Counted from the stretch's first letter, positions 16,201 to 25,132 are shown. The stretch: DNA of 64,000 nt from Moorena producens 3L (GCF_000211815.1 NZ_GL890971.1:141088-205087), one strand, 5' to 3'. The notes: generated by a model from the letters alone, not told the origin. Program-made: numbers and translations.

Positions 16201-19200
16201 ATTAAAACAGTGCTGGCACTCCACAATAAAGCCATCCCACCAAGCTTGCACTTTAAAGAACCCAATCCCAACATAGATTTCCCCAATAGTCCCTTTTACG
16301 TTAATACAGCTCTCACCCCATGGGAACCAAAGGTCACCCCTCTCCGTGCTGGAGTAAGTTCCTTTGGTATGGGCGGAACCAATGTCCATGTTGTTCTGGA
16401 GGAAGCCCCGAAACAAGTTGAAAGTCGATCCCCCCTCCTTAATAAGGGGGGCATAAGCGAAGCATCCCATGGCTTCCCCCTTGCTAAGGGGGACGGGAGG
16501 GGGATCGACGGGGGTGATGCAAAAGTCAAAAGTGAACGTTCTCTGCATATTTTGACTCTATCAGGGCAAACAGAGCAGGCTGTGGCAGAGTCGGTACAGA
16601 ATTATATAACTTATCTGGAGTCTCATCGGGAAGCGGAGATTGCCGATATCTGTTTTACTGCCAATGGTGGACGTCAGCATTTTAACCATCGTTTGGCTGT
16701 TATTGCTGGCTCCACTCAAGACCTTCTGGAGCAGTTGCAAAGGTTTGGAAAGTCTGTTGAGATCAACGATAGTTCCGAACCCCCAACAATTCACTCCCTC
16801 AAAGCAGACTCTACCAAGCAGATTGCCTTTGTGTTTACCGGACAAGGTTCTCAGTATATTGGTATGGGTCGTCAACTCTACGAAACTCAGCCCACTTTCA
16901 GCAAAACTTTAGACGAATGCGATCGCATCCTCCGTTCCTACTTAGATATTCCCTTGTTAGAAGTTCTCTACCCGGATTTAGATAACAGGGAACAGGGAAC
17001 AGAACCTGACTCACCCATTCACCAAACAAGCTATACCCAACCTGCCATCTTTGCCATTGAATATGCCCTGGCCGGGTTGTGGAAATCCTGGGGTATCGAA
17101 CCGGATGTAGTAATGGGTCATAGCATTGGGGAGTATGTGGCGGCTTGTGTTGCTGGGGTTTTTAGCCTAGAAGACGGACTGAAACTAATTGCCCAACGGG
17201 GTAGGTTGATGCAATCCTTACCCCAAGACGGAGAAATGCTAGCGTTGTTAGCTTCAGTTGCAGAAGCAGCAGAAGCAATTAAACCCTATGGCCGGGATGT
17301 GTCTGTTGCTGCGATTAATGGACCCCAGAGTGTGGTAATTTCGGGAGAAAGAGCCGCGATTAACACCATTGAGCGCAATCTTGCCGCAAAGGGAGTCAAA
17401 ACCAAGAAATTAACTGTTTCCCATGCTTTCCACTCTCCTTTGATGGAACCGATATTGGGAGAATTTGAGCAGGTGGTGGCACAGGTGCGGTTTAATCTAC
17501 CACAGTTAAAACTAATCAGTAATGTTACCGGAGAACTAGCCACAGAAGAAATAACCACTAGCAAATATTGGTGCGATCATCTCCGGCAGCCTGTGCAATT
17601 TATGGCTAGTATGTCAACCATTGCACAGCAAGGGATAGATGTATTGGTAGAGATTGGAGCCAAACCAATTTTATTAGGAATGGGTCGTCAGTGTCTCCCA
17701 GAACATCAAGGGTTATGGTTACCTAGTCTGCGTCCTGGACAAGAAGATTGGCAACAAATATTAACCAGTTTGGCAGAACTATATTTGCATGGTGTGCCAG
17801 TCAATTGGCTCGGTTTTGACCAAGACTTTGCTCGTCATCGCATTCCCTTACCCACTTATCCTTTTCAACGGCAACGTTATTGGGTGAATCCAGAGGATAG
17901 TTTAATGGGAATAACTGCCCCTTCAACATCCCCAGGAGCGATTGGCGCGGTAGCGCCAGGGCTAAAAGCGATCGCGTCAAAAGATATAGGTAAAAAGCAG
18001 GATATTGCTGACTGGTTTTATATTCCATCTTGGAAACGGTCTATTCCCCCTGCTTATCAACCAGGTGAAAAACTGCTTGAGTCTGACACTCTAGTATTTA
18101 TCGATGAGTGCGGACTGGGAGAAAAACTCGCAGAAAAACTGGCAATACAGGGGAGTGACGTTGTAAGGGTGAGTCGCGGTTCGGAGTTTGCTAAGCAAAG
18201 CGATCGCGTCTACACCATTAACCCGACCCAAGCTGATGACTACCATACCCTACTCCAAGAACTGAAACAACTGAATAAAAACCCCAGTAGCATTATTCAT
18301 CTCTGGAGTGTCACCCCAAATAACCACACAGAATTAGGAATAGAATCTTTTGAAGCGTCTCAGGATTTGGGTTTATACAGCCTGATATTTCTTGCCCAAG
18401 CCCTTGACAAACTGAATTTGATCGATCCACTCCAACTTACAGTTGTATCAAACAACCTGCAGGAAGTGAGCGGAGAGGAAGTATTATCTCCAGAGAAAGC
18501 AACATTGCTGGGAGCCTGTAAAGTGATTGGACAAGAATATCCAAATATAAACTGTCGCAGTATTGATATTGTTCTTCCCCCATCCCAAAAGCAAAAGCAG
18601 GAAAAACTTCTAACCCAACTACTGGCAGAAATTACAGCACAGTCGGAAGATTTAACCATCGCTTACCGGGGTAAACATCGCTGGGTGCAAAAGTTTGAAC
18701 CCATGGGATTAGAAACACCTGGAGCAGAGACATTACCTCTGACAGAAGAAGGGGTTTATCTGATTATCGGTGGACTAGGGGCGATTGGTCTGTCCCTAGG
18801 GTTACACTTGGCAAAAACTGTACGCGCCAAACTAATCTTAATAGGGCGTTCGCAGTTTCCTGCCAGGGATGATTGGTCTCAATGGCTAGCTACTCACAAT
18901 GCAGAGGATCGGATTAGTCGCAAAATTCAGAAATTGCAGGCTATGGAGGCTATGGGAGCCGAGGTGATGGTACTCAGTGCTGATGTAGCCGATGGACAAC
19001 AAATGGAGGCTGTAGTCGCACAAGCAGAGGCTCGCTTTGGTAACATCAATGGAGTCATCCACAGTGTTATGTTTACTGGAGACAAGGCATTGTGTTCCAT
19101 CAAGGAAATAACTAAAACTGATATTTGGCAGCACTTTCAAGGAAAAGTACAGGGAACCATAGTTTTATCAAAGGTTTTGCACAACAAAAACCTTGACTTT

Positions 19201-20781
19201 TGTATCTTAATGTCCTCCATCGCATCAGTGCTAGGAGGTTTGGGGGACGTTGCTTACTCAGCAGCCAATTTGTTTATGGATGTTTTCGTTCACCAGCAGA
19301 ACCGAAGTAATTCCGTTCCTTGGCTGAGTGTGAACTGGGAGACTTGGGAATTCGAGAAACAAGATCAAAATTATGAGATTGCAGCAGGGCTGGCTGAATT
19401 TGCCATAACTCCAGAAGAGGGTATCCAAGCCTTTGAAAGGGTTTTATCCACTCAAGAACTCAATCAAATTCTTGTTTCCAGTGGAGATATACAAGCTCGC
19501 ATCGATCGATGGGTCAAGCTTAAATCTGTAAAACAACAAAATAATTCCCACAATCAAGTATCATATACACCAGTTACCTTCCGTAAGCAACTAGAAACAG
19601 TTCCTGTGGGAGAGCGTCAGGGATTATTGCTTACTCACGTCCGGGCGCAGGTAGCCAAGGTACTGGGAATTTCTCCTGAGCGAATAACATTAGAGCAAAA
19701 ACTCATAGACTTAGGATTAGATTCTTTGATGTCTATTGAGTTGAGAAATGCTCTCCAATTGAGTCTGGGTTTTTCTGTGCCTTCTACTTTACTCTTTGAC
19801 TATCCTACACCGGAAGCCTTGACTAGTTATTTGGCTCAAGAAGTTGCTCACTTGGAGGACTCAAAAAGTTTAAGCAATGGCTCAATTCAACAAGGTATAG
19901 TTGAGGATGACTCTTACCACTCTACCTTAGTATCGATTCAGCCAAATGGCTCTAAACCTCCTCTGTTCTTTGTCCCCGGAGTCTTGGGAAATGTTTTCGA
20001 TATCTATCCCTTGGCACAACACCTAGATTCAGAGCAACCTTTATACGGCTTGCGAGCCCTTGGTTTAGATGAGAGGGAAAAGCCATTAACCCGGATGGAA
20101 GACATAGCAGCCCATCACATCCAAGCCTTACAAGCCGTTCAGCCTGAAGGGCCATACTTTCTGGGCGGTCATTCAGCAGGAGGAAAGGTGGTTTTTGAGA
20201 TGGCTCAACAGTTAAAAAATCAGGGACAGGAGGTGGCTTTACTTGCCATTATGGATGGTTTAGGGACAAATCTGCAAAAATATCAAGATTTTGCTGAGTG
20301 GGACAATAGCAAACTGATCGACGATCTAAGCAGTTTCTATCAAGGTTCTTTGGGAGAAGCGGTCAAAGTTGATCCTGAAACACTTCAATCTATTGGAGAA
20401 GACCGCAAGTTAGATTACCTTCTGGAAAGATTGACCATAGGTGGTTTGAATTTAAGCCAAGGTGAACTAAAACGCATTTTTCAAATTTACAAAGCTAACG
20501 TTCAAGCTGATGTTGACTATATTCCACAGGAGAGTTACCCAACTGCAATTACTTTCTTCCGAGCTATGGAAACAGAAGTCTTTGAGGCTACCCTCGGTGA
20601 AACAACAATACTGGAAGACCCAACTTGGGGCTGGGGAGAGATTTCTGCTCAACCTGTGACAATTCACAAGATTCCAGGCAACCATTTCACGATGATGCGA
20701 GAACCAAATGTTGGAGTTCTAGCCCAAACCCTTAGGACTTGTCTGGAAAGCTACCCACGGGCGGTGCATCACCCCCTATGA
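13228..20781 (+). CDS. Hybrid NRPS-PKS: A-PCP-KS-AT-KR-ACP-TE
   Basis: About 2,517 residues (numbering from 13204). A domain 20-520: A3 IYTSGSTGEPKG (about 172), A5 NYYGINE, A10 GKLDRRQLP (about 512). The A4 region reads YVLFQWE, so the position of the amino-binding Asp235 is Val. This points to a non-amino-acid (aryl or keto) acid starter. PCP serine is in LGGNSL (about 567). KS about 630-1065: TACSTS, HGTGT, NIGHLD. AT about 1205-1500: GHSIGE and HAFHS, predicting malonyl-CoA. KR about 1850-2060: GGLGAIG, SS...YSAAN, no DH or ER. ACP LGLDSL (about 2170). TE about 2240-2510: GHSAGG, IMDG, GNHF. Predicted product: a beta-hydroxy acid made from the starter plus one malonate, released by the TE. 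ATG 13228 is preferred because the earlier GTG lies in a MITE end. Confidence 0.93.
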   Translation: MIIDKDLIYAKQNFISLPNLFKLQAQRTPEAIAIVDRTNSITYQKLDQLTDNLAGYLQKQGVTSNQPVGVLLEKSQDYIIACLAILKAGGAFMPLELKYPDALLAKIVADAKPSLIITKSQYYQRLSIENPLQILPIDRETNWNLPLNPEQNLPSIDPKNIANIIYTSGSTGEPKGVILTHQAIVTGELRREQVSLSKSGYPIAYVLFQWEIYRPWIKGATIYIVPDEIIYDHQLFLDFISQNKIKEITISPSLIQSILNTVEIETITAQLSGLEVAWVTGEALTQQLKYQLIDRLPSARLLNYYGINECFTVAIDNLRESQDLPSGFCAVGIPFEDDEIILLDENGQQVTPGNEGEMYIRSPCMFREYLNKPKLTADSFVDINGSRFFRTGDLAAILPNGKLEIRGRCNYMVNLRGYNVSLAGIENTLLEHPEIKSCVVIIKGKEEAEKKLIAYFVPQKQSTEPQQIRELKLRLRHHLQDHLPPHMIPSVFVVIDKIPMTPMGKLDRRQLPSIDHSRPELAVPLVKSQSDTEKRIAQIWQEVLQLEEVGINDNFFDLGGNSLLLIRVHKNLRKIFAIHLPVTTLFEHPTIATLAQHLEQDKGGKTAAKQYDKRKKFIGHGSDIAIVGMSCRFPGANNTDAFWNNLRDGVESISFFSDREIELEDPNWIEHPNYVKASPILPDIDLFDAEFFGYSDKEAELMDPQHRLFLECAWEALEIAGYNPGNYPGSVGVYGGSSPSTYLINNISHSLGSSRTSPLLTHCLFRGTKDVHTDLGNGGDYLPMRVSYKLNLKGPSLNVQTACSTSLVAVHLACQSLRSGESDLALAGGVSIFVPQKTGYLYQEGMMLSPDGHCRAFDAEGQGTLFGSGVGIVVLKRLEEAIADGDHVYATIKGSAINNDGAVKVSYTAPSIEGQIAAISEALAMANIDPRTVSYVETHGTGTPLGDPIEIAALTKAFRQSTNSQDNNFCAIGSVKTNIGHLDVTAGIAGLIKTVLALHNKAIPPSLHFKEPNPNIDFPNSPFYVNTALTPWEPKVTPLRAGVSSFGMGGTNVHVVLEEAPKQVESRSPLLNKGGISEASHGFPLAKGDGRGIDGGDAKVKSERSLHILTLSGQTEQAVAESVQNYITYLESHREAEIADICFTANGGRQHFNHRLAVIAGSTQDLLEQLQRFGKSVEINDSSEPPTIHSLKADSTKQIAFVFTGQGSQYIGMGRQLYETQPTFSKTLDECDRILRSYLDIPLLEVLYPDLDNREQGTEPDSPIHQTSYTQPAIFAIEYALAGLWKSWGIEPDVVMGHSIGEYVAACVAGVFSLEDGLKLIAQRGRLMQSLPQDGEMLALLASVAEAAEAIKPYGRDVSVAAINGPQSVVISGERAAINTIERNLAAKGVKTKKLTVSHAFHSPLMEPILGEFEQVVAQVRFNLPQLKLISNVTGELATEEITTSKYWCDHLRQPVQFMASMSTIAQQGIDVLVEIGAKPILLGMGRQCLPEHQGLWLPSLRPGQEDWQQILTSLAELYLHGVPVNWLGFDQDFARHRIPLPTYPFQRQRYWVNPEDSLMGITAPSTSPGAIGAVAPGLKAIASKDIGKKQDIADWFYIPSWKRSIPPAYQPGEKLLESDTLVFIDECGLGEKLAEKLAIQGSDVVRVSRGSEFAKQSDRVYTINPTQADDYHTLLQELKQLNKNPSSIIHLWSVTPNNHTELGIESFEASQDLGLYSLIFLAQALDKLNLIDPLQLTVVSNNLQEVSGEEVLSPEKATLLGACKVIGQEYPNINCRSIDIVLPPSQKQKQEKLLTQLLAEITAQSEDLTIAYRGKHRWVQKFEPMGLETPGAETLPLTEEGVYLIIGGLGAIGLSLGLHLAKTVRAKLILIGRSQFPARDDWSQWLATHNAEDRISRKIQKLQAMEAMGAEVMVLSADVADGQQMEAVVAQAEARFGNINGVIHSVMFTGDKALCSIKEITKTDIWQHFQGKVQGTIVLSKVLHNKNLDFCILMSSIASVLGGLGDVAYSAANLFMDVFVHQQNRSNSVPWLSVNWETWEFEKQDQNYEIAAGLAEFAITPEEGIQAFERVLSTQELNQILVSSGDIQARIDRWVKLKSVKQQNNSHNQVSYTPVTFRKQLETVPVGERQGLLLTHVRAQVAKVLGISPERITLEQKLIDLGLDSLMSIELRNALQLSLGFSVPSTLLFDYPTPEALTSYLAQEVAHLEDSKSLSNGSIQQGIVEDDSYHSTLVSIQPNGSKPPLFFVPGVLGNVFDIYPLAQHLDSEQPLYGLRALGLDEREKPLTRMEDIAAHHIQALQAVQPEGPYFLGGHSAGGKVVFEMAQQLKNQGQEVALLAIMDGLGTNLQKYQDFAEWDNSKLIDDLSSFYQGSLGEAVKVDPETLQSIGEDRKLDYLLERLTIGGLNLSQGELKRIFQIYKANVQADVDYIPQESYPTAITFFRAMETEVFEATLGETTILEDPTWGWGEISAQPVTIHKIPGNHFTMMREPNVGVLAQTLRTCLESYPRAVHHPL
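16426..16507. repeat. Palindromic intergenic-type repeat inserted in frame in the KS-AT linker
   Basis: cgatcccccctcc (16426-16438) and gggagggggatcg (16495-16507) form an imperfect inverted repeat with an inner C-run/G-run pair. This C-rich/G-rich repeat type is also found in spacers of this window (29385-29520, 62745-62800). Here it is translated in frame as a Pro/Gly/Arg-rich loop between KS and AT, without stopping the frame. Confidence 0.75.
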
Positions 20782-20884
20782 ATGGAAGAGCCCAATTTCT
20801 TTTCCTTTTCCGAAGCTCCCTGCTCCCTACTCCCTGTTCCCTGTTCCCTTGTGTTTTATAAAATTACCGAAAAATAGAACAACC

Positions 20885-21631
20885 ATGAAAAAAATATTAG
20901 CTTTATGGGCAACCCTTCGCTCAACCTCCACCGCCTTTGAAACTATGATGCTCCAAAGAGGTGATTTTATTATTTCCCATGAACCTTTTGGCTTATCTTA
21001 CTACAATTCTCCAGAGCGTCGCGATACTAATCGTTATCCAGATCTAGAACTCAATCCTGAATATAATTACCAAACAACCTGGCAAAGGCTAAAACAACAG
21101 GCAGATTCCCAGGCGGTTTTTATCAAGGATATGGCTTATTATATGTTCCATGTAGCCGATCGAGAATTTTTGTCTATATTTGAAAATACTTTTATAGTGC
21201 GTCATCCCGCTAAAATGCTGCCATCATTTTACGACAAATGGCCTGATTTTACTTTAGAAGAAACCGGTTATGCTGAGCTCTACAAACTCTTTGAAATGGC
21301 TAAAGAATTCAGTGGAAAAATTCCAGTAGTAATTGATTCCGATGATCTGGTGCAAAAGCCCGAAGCAACAGTTAAAGCTTACTGCGATGCTGTTGGTATA
21401 CCGTTCATTAGAGAAGCCCTACAATGGGAACCGAAATCCCGTCCCGAACTTACCCATTGGGAAGGGGGGTCTTGGGTACTTAACGCCATGTTTAGTACTG
21501 GCTTTAAGGAACAAAAAAGAGATAATTATGTGTCAGTAGAAGATAATAAACACTTACAAAATGCTTATGAATTTTGTTTGCCTTATTACGAAAAGCTTTA
21601 CGAATATCGAATTCGTATTGCTGAAAATTGA
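20885..21631 (+). CDS. Sulfotransferase-family protein
   Basis: A 248-residue P-loop-like protein with the N-terminal ATLRSTSTAFETMM, which resembles the 5'-phosphosulfate-binding PxRSxST loop of sulfotransferases, and FIVRHPAKMLPSFYDKW, the 3'-phosphate-binding RHP...S region. The C-terminal half (DDLVQKPEATVKAYCDAVGIPF) is typical of the sulfotransferase/branched-chain-aminotransferase-associated family. ATG 20885 lies 104 bases after the NRPS-PKS stop. It may transfer sulfate from PAPS to the beta-hydroxyl made by the KR (inference). It is not the CurM type fused ST. Confidence 0.8.
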   Translation: MKKILALWATLRSTSTAFETMMLQRGDFIISHEPFGLSYYNSPERRDTNRYPDLELNPEYNYQTTWQRLKQQADSQAVFIKDMAYYMFHVADREFLSIFENTFIVRHPAKMLPSFYDKWPDFTLEETGYAELYKLFEMAKEFSGKIPVVIDSDDLVQKPEATVKAYCDAVGIPFIREALQWEPKSRPELTHWEGGSWVLNAMFSTGFKEQKRDNYVSVEDNKHLQNAYEFCLPYYEKLYEYRIRIAEN

Positions 21632-22199
21632 TCTTGAAATTAATTAACATTATAGCAACTATAGCAATTCTACGACTTGTGAGGTACAAATTTCTGAGGT
21701 GCGACCCGTGGCGAATTTAATTCTTAATGCGGAAAGCGCACCTAAGGAGGGAGCAGGGAGCAGGGACTGAGGCCGTAGGCCACGCTACGCGAACGGAGCA
21801 GGTAAGAGAGAAGAGGCAAGAGCCAATAGTCAAACAATTCTGTGTACCTCATGAGTCCTAGAAACGCTATATTAAATTTACAATTCAAGCTGTAATATTC
21901 CAAGAAATCCAATGATTAACTGGGGAATGGTAAAATTAGAAGGCGATATCAAAAATTAGATATCAAACTCATACCAAACAAACGTTTTATAACAGTTTAT
22001 GGCAACCGTTTTTACTATACGGCGCTTTGCATAACTATTAAGTACACTGAATTTTTTTCCTATTCTCTCTTACCTGCTCCCTGCTCCGAAGCTCCCTGCT
22101 CCCTAAAAACCCAGAACTTTGTACCTAATTGAATTGCAAACCGCTGTATGTGGTTGCGGAATAACTGCCAATGATCATTGAAAACCCCTGCAAAGATAT
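21632..22199. other. Repeat-rich spacer with a degenerate copy of the next gene's 5' end
   Basis: The stretch 21885-21965 aligns with the start of the beta-propeller gene (22200-22280): aattcaagctgtaatattcc against aattaaagctgtacgcttcc, then aaatccaatgattaa and gaaggcgatatc. It stops early (no open frame), so it is a decayed partial duplication. The rest holds dispersed repeats, including the acgctacgcgaac type near 21780 and ctccctgctcc units. Confidence 0.55.
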
Positions 22200-23126
22200 A
22201 TGAAATTCCCAATTAAAGCTGTACGCTTCCCAATAAATCCAATTATTAAGCAGGGAATGCCAGGATTAGAAGGCGATCGTGGTACTAATATTAATGGCCC
22301 ATCCCTGATTCGTGTTCCTGAGTGGATTGAAAATCCCCTAGGACGCTATTATCTTTATTTTGCTCATCACTTGGGTAAATATATTCGTCTTGCTTATGCC
22401 GACTCTCTAGAAGGAGAGTGGAAGATATATGAGCAGGGAACCCTACACTTGGACGAAACAACTTGCTTGGATCATATTGCTTCTCCAGATGTCCATGTTG
22501 ACAATGAAGCCAAAGAAATACGGATGTACTTTCATGGCGACTATCAGGGGAGAGATAAGTACGATCAGGTGACAATGCTGGCAAAATCTGAAGATGGTCT
22601 ACATTTTACTGCTTTGCCAGAGATACTTGGACCATACTATTTTCGAGTTTTCCAGCACAATGAATTCCACTATGCTATTGCCAACAACTGGTATGGTACA
22701 GTGATGAATAATCGTCCCATAGCTGGCATTTCACTGCGCTCGAAAGATGGTGTGACGGCGTTTGAGCCAGGACAAGACTTTATACCTAATCTACGACACG
22801 GTGCTGTATTGGTAAAAGGTGACTGGTTGCTCCTATTCTACTCCAGATATGGTGATGCTCCCGAACGTATTTTAATGAGCTACGTGGATTTAACCAAGGA
22901 TTGGGACAAGTGGATTTTTTCAGAACCAGTGACAGTTATGGAACCAGAAATGGATTATGAAGGAGTTGCTTTGCCTATTGTTTCTTCGGAGGTTGGTATT
23001 GCAGAAGAACCGGTGCGAGAACTGCACGACCCAGCTATCTACACCGAGGGAGAAAAGCTGTACTTACTCTATTCAGTAGCAGGGGAACAAGGTATTGCGA
23101 TCGCTGAACTAAAATTTTGCTATTAA
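22200..23126 (+). CDS. GH43/GH32-like five-bladed beta-propeller protein
   Basis: 308 residues with repeated propeller-blade signatures: GPSLIRVPEW, YYLYFAHHLGKYIRLAYADSLEGEW, DHIASPDVHVD, EIRMYFHGDY, LLLFYSRYGDAPERILMSYVDL and HDPAIYTEGEKLYLLYSVAG. This fits the GH43/GH32/GH117-like superfamily fold of glycosidases and glycan phosphorylases. Catalytic residues cannot be assigned with certainty. There is no signal peptide. It lies after the sulfotransferase on the same strand and may belong to the cluster or be independent. Substrate unknown. Confidence 0.65.
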   Translation: MKFPIKAVRFPINPIIKQGMPGLEGDRGTNINGPSLIRVPEWIENPLGRYYLYFAHHLGKYIRLAYADSLEGEWKIYEQGTLHLDETTCLDHIASPDVHVDNEAKEIRMYFHGDYQGRDKYDQVTMLAKSEDGLHFTALPEILGPYYFRVFQHNEFHYAIANNWYGTVMNNRPIAGISLRSKDGVTAFEPGQDFIPNLRHGAVLVKGDWLLLFYSRYGDAPERILMSYVDLTKDWDKWIFSEPVTVMEPEMDYEGVALPIVSSEVGIAEEPVRELHDPAIYTEGEKLYLLYSVAGEQGIAIAELKFCY

Positions 23127-23130
23127 TGGG

Positions 23131-23244
23131 ACAGAGGATGGCATCGCTGGGGAACTCCTAGAAGCAGGGATTCCCAAAGAGCTTATTGTTCTAGGCTTTA
23201 AATCACCCGGAGTGAGGAAGCACACAGGGTTTGCAGTTGCCTAA
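23131..23244 (+). pseudogene. xisI: xisI 3' fragment
   Basis: The frame ending ELIVLGFKSPGVRKHTGFAVA matches the C-terminus of XisI (fdxN element excision controlling factor) proteins. There is no start and no preceding N-terminal part, so it is a relic. It runs directly into a xisH relic, which suggests recombination between tandem xisH-xisI copies. Confidence 0.7.
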
Positions 23245-23250
23245 AGTCAC

Positions 23251-23463
23251 CCTGAATTCCATACGGTTTTGGTACAATTCCTTAACTATCGCTTTGCCCT
23301 CAAAGCCGAAGATCCAGAGAGACTCTTGTATTTAGCTATTCCTCTTGAAATTCACGAGACCTTCTTTGCCCGTCGCTTCGTTCAAATGATTACCCAAGAG
23401 TATCAACTGAAATTGATTGTATTCGAGCCAACTAAGTAGGAAATTGTTCAATGGCAAACCTAG
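23251..23463 (+). pseudogene. xisH: xisH 3' fragment with internal stop
   Basis: PEFHTVLVQFLNYRFALK, then ERLLYLAIPLEIHETFF and YQLKLIVFEPTK match the C-terminal half of XisH. A TAG at 23437 interrupts the expected EIVQWQT ending, which would overlap the ATG of the following xisI, the usual arrangement. The N-terminal half is missing. XisH and XisI are paired proteins widespread in cyanobacteria. Confidence 0.7.
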
Positions 23464-23786
23464 AGTAATATCGGCAACTCGTCAAAGAAATTATAACCGA
23501 ATATAGTAGCCACAAACCCGCTTATGGTGAAGTAGAAGTGGAATTAATCTTTGATACCGAAAGAGACCGCTACCAGCTTGTCCATGCCGGATGGAGTAAT
23601 CATCGCCGTATTTATGGTTCCACAATCCACATTGACCTTAAAGATAATAAGATTTGTATTCAAAATGATGGTACAGAAGTTGGGATTGCTAACGTCTTAG
23701 TTGAACGCGGTATCCCTCACCAAGATATTGTTCTGGCCTATCATGCCCCTTACCTCAGGAAATTTACTGACTTCGCAGTAGGATAA
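23451..23786 (+). pseudogene. xisI: xisI with an early nonsense codon
   Basis: ATG 23451 begins MANLE and then meets TAA (23466-23468) where family members have Gln before YRQLVKEII. The rest is a full-length XisI (about 110 residues): HKPAYGEVEVELIFDTERD, RIYGSTIHIDLKDNKI, IADxLVERG-like IANVLVERGIP, DIVLAYHAP, KFTDFAVG. A single CAA-to-TAA change would explain the loss. Translation could restart within the gene, so some product cannot be excluded. Confidence 0.75.
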
Positions 23787-23842
23787 GAAATAATAACTGA
23801 GCTTTTTAAATTGTCCATACCAAGAATAACCAGGAGGTTTTG

Positions 23843-24586
23843 ATGGTAACTGCTTTAAGCACTCCCGATGCAACCTTAGCAGCAATTGAAGCCGCCTTAC
23901 CCATTGACCCTCAGCCCTATACTATTGGCGATCGCGCCACGGGTTTGATCGTTGTGGATGTGGTCAATGGCTTTTGCACTGTTGGTTTTGGTCCTTTGGC
24001 TCCAACAGAACCAAATCAACAAATAGCCACCATGGTATCAGAAAGCGATCGCCTAGCCAAAGCTTTCACAGCCAAAGGTTGGCCAGTCTTAGCTTTCCTA
24101 GATACCCACGAACCAGGCAAACCAGAACCTCCCTATCCTCCTCATTGCGAGAAAGGGTCTGGGGAAGAAAAGCTGGTTCCTGAACTGGAATGGCTAGAAA
24201 CTCATCCCCACACCACCTTAATTAAAAAAGACTGCATCAATGGTTTTATTGGTTCCATTGATGTAGATAGTGGCAACAATAGTTTAATTCGCTGGATAAA
24301 CCAGCACAAGCTAGAAGCCTTAGTAGTTGTGGGCATCTGCACAGATATTTGTGTAATGGACTTCGTGGTTACGATGCTATCAGCACGCAATCATGATATG
24401 GTACCAACGTTAAAAGATATTGCCGTCTATACCGAAGGTTGTTCCACCTTCGACCTCTCCGCAGAGATGGCAGCCCAGCAGGGTTTGCCAAAGACGGCAA
24501 TTCATCCCCAGGAAATCGCTCATCATGTTGGTTTATACACCATGGCAGAGCGTGGAGCGTTCATTGCTTCTACAATTTTGATGTGA
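23843..24586 (+). CDS. Nicotinamidase, plant NIC-like isochorismatase-fold hydrolase
   Basis: 247 residues of the cysteine hydrolase fold: GLIVVDVVNGFCTVGFGPLAP (catalytic Asp), PVLAFLDTHEPG with PPYPPHC (metal site), TLIKKDCINGFIGS (catalytic Lys) and VVVGICTDICVMDFV (nucleophilic Cys). The pattern closely matches plant-type nicotinamidases, which convert nicotinamide to nicotinate and ammonia, rather than E. coli PncA. ATG 23843 follows a strong AGGAGG (23832-23837). It shares the region with nadA, nadB and nadC and so can feed nicotinate to NAD salvage or, as inferred, to the NRPS-PKS. Confidence 0.88.
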   Translation: MVTALSTPDATLAAIEAALPIDPQPYTIGDRATGLIVVDVVNGFCTVGFGPLAPTEPNQQIATMVSESDRLAKAFTAKGWPVLAFLDTHEPGKPEPPYPPHCEKGSGEEKLVPELEWLETHPHTTLIKKDCINGFIGSIDVDSGNNSLIRWINQHKLEALVVVGICTDICVMDFVVTMLSARNHDMVPTLKDIAVYTEGCSTFDLSAEMAAQQGLPKTAIHPQEIAHHVGLYTMAERGAFIASTILM

Positions 24587-24643
24587 CCAATCCCAAGTTC
24601 AAAACCAATTGACACTCCCCGCCCGCTTATGAGCGGGGATTCT

Positions 24644-25100
24644 TCAATCAACGATTCGACGTGGCTCTTCCAGGTCGGAACCAAGAAGAGTAGAGGCCAA
24701 ATCTCCTGAAGCGTTCGGATCTAGGATCCAAGTTCCGACGTGCCCCGTCGTACTTATGGCTCTATTTCGGATATTGATGGCAGCATTGTGGTCTCTATCT
24801 AGTTCGCACCCGCATTCACAAACATGAGTTCGAGTAGATAATGACTTTTTGACAACTTCGCCACAATCGGAACAATTCTGGCTAGTATAGGCAGGATTGA
24901 CAGCAACTGTTATCCTGCCAAACTTGACACCAAAATATTCCAACCATTTCCTAAACTGATACCAACCTGCATCATTAATAGACTTGGCAAGGCAATGATT
25001 TTTTACTAGGTTTTTTGCTCTCAAGTCTTCATAGGCGACCAGATCGTTAGATCTGATTACGCAACGCGCCGGAGACGAAACCTTAGAAGAGTGCAGCCTT
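24644..25100 (-). pseudogene. tnpB: TnpB, C-terminal part
   Basis: Contains the RuvC-II glutamate region LVAYEDLRAKNLVKNH, then WLEYFGVKFGRITVAVNPAYTSQNCSDCG, the zinc-finger cysteines (C-x2-C, then CECGC) and RuvC-III DRDHNAAINI. It joins, after removal of the inserts, to the N-terminal part at 26315-27097. The junction frame is shifted by the short palindromic insert, so even without the IS4 copy the gene was already broken. Confidence 0.8.
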
Positions 25101-25132
25101 ACAACAAAACCTGCCACCTTTGATGCATAGCC

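Noticed and set aside
16198..16548. Antisense open frames within the NRPS-PKS
   Set aside because: They mirror the codon use of the strong sense gene and show no start signals or motifs.
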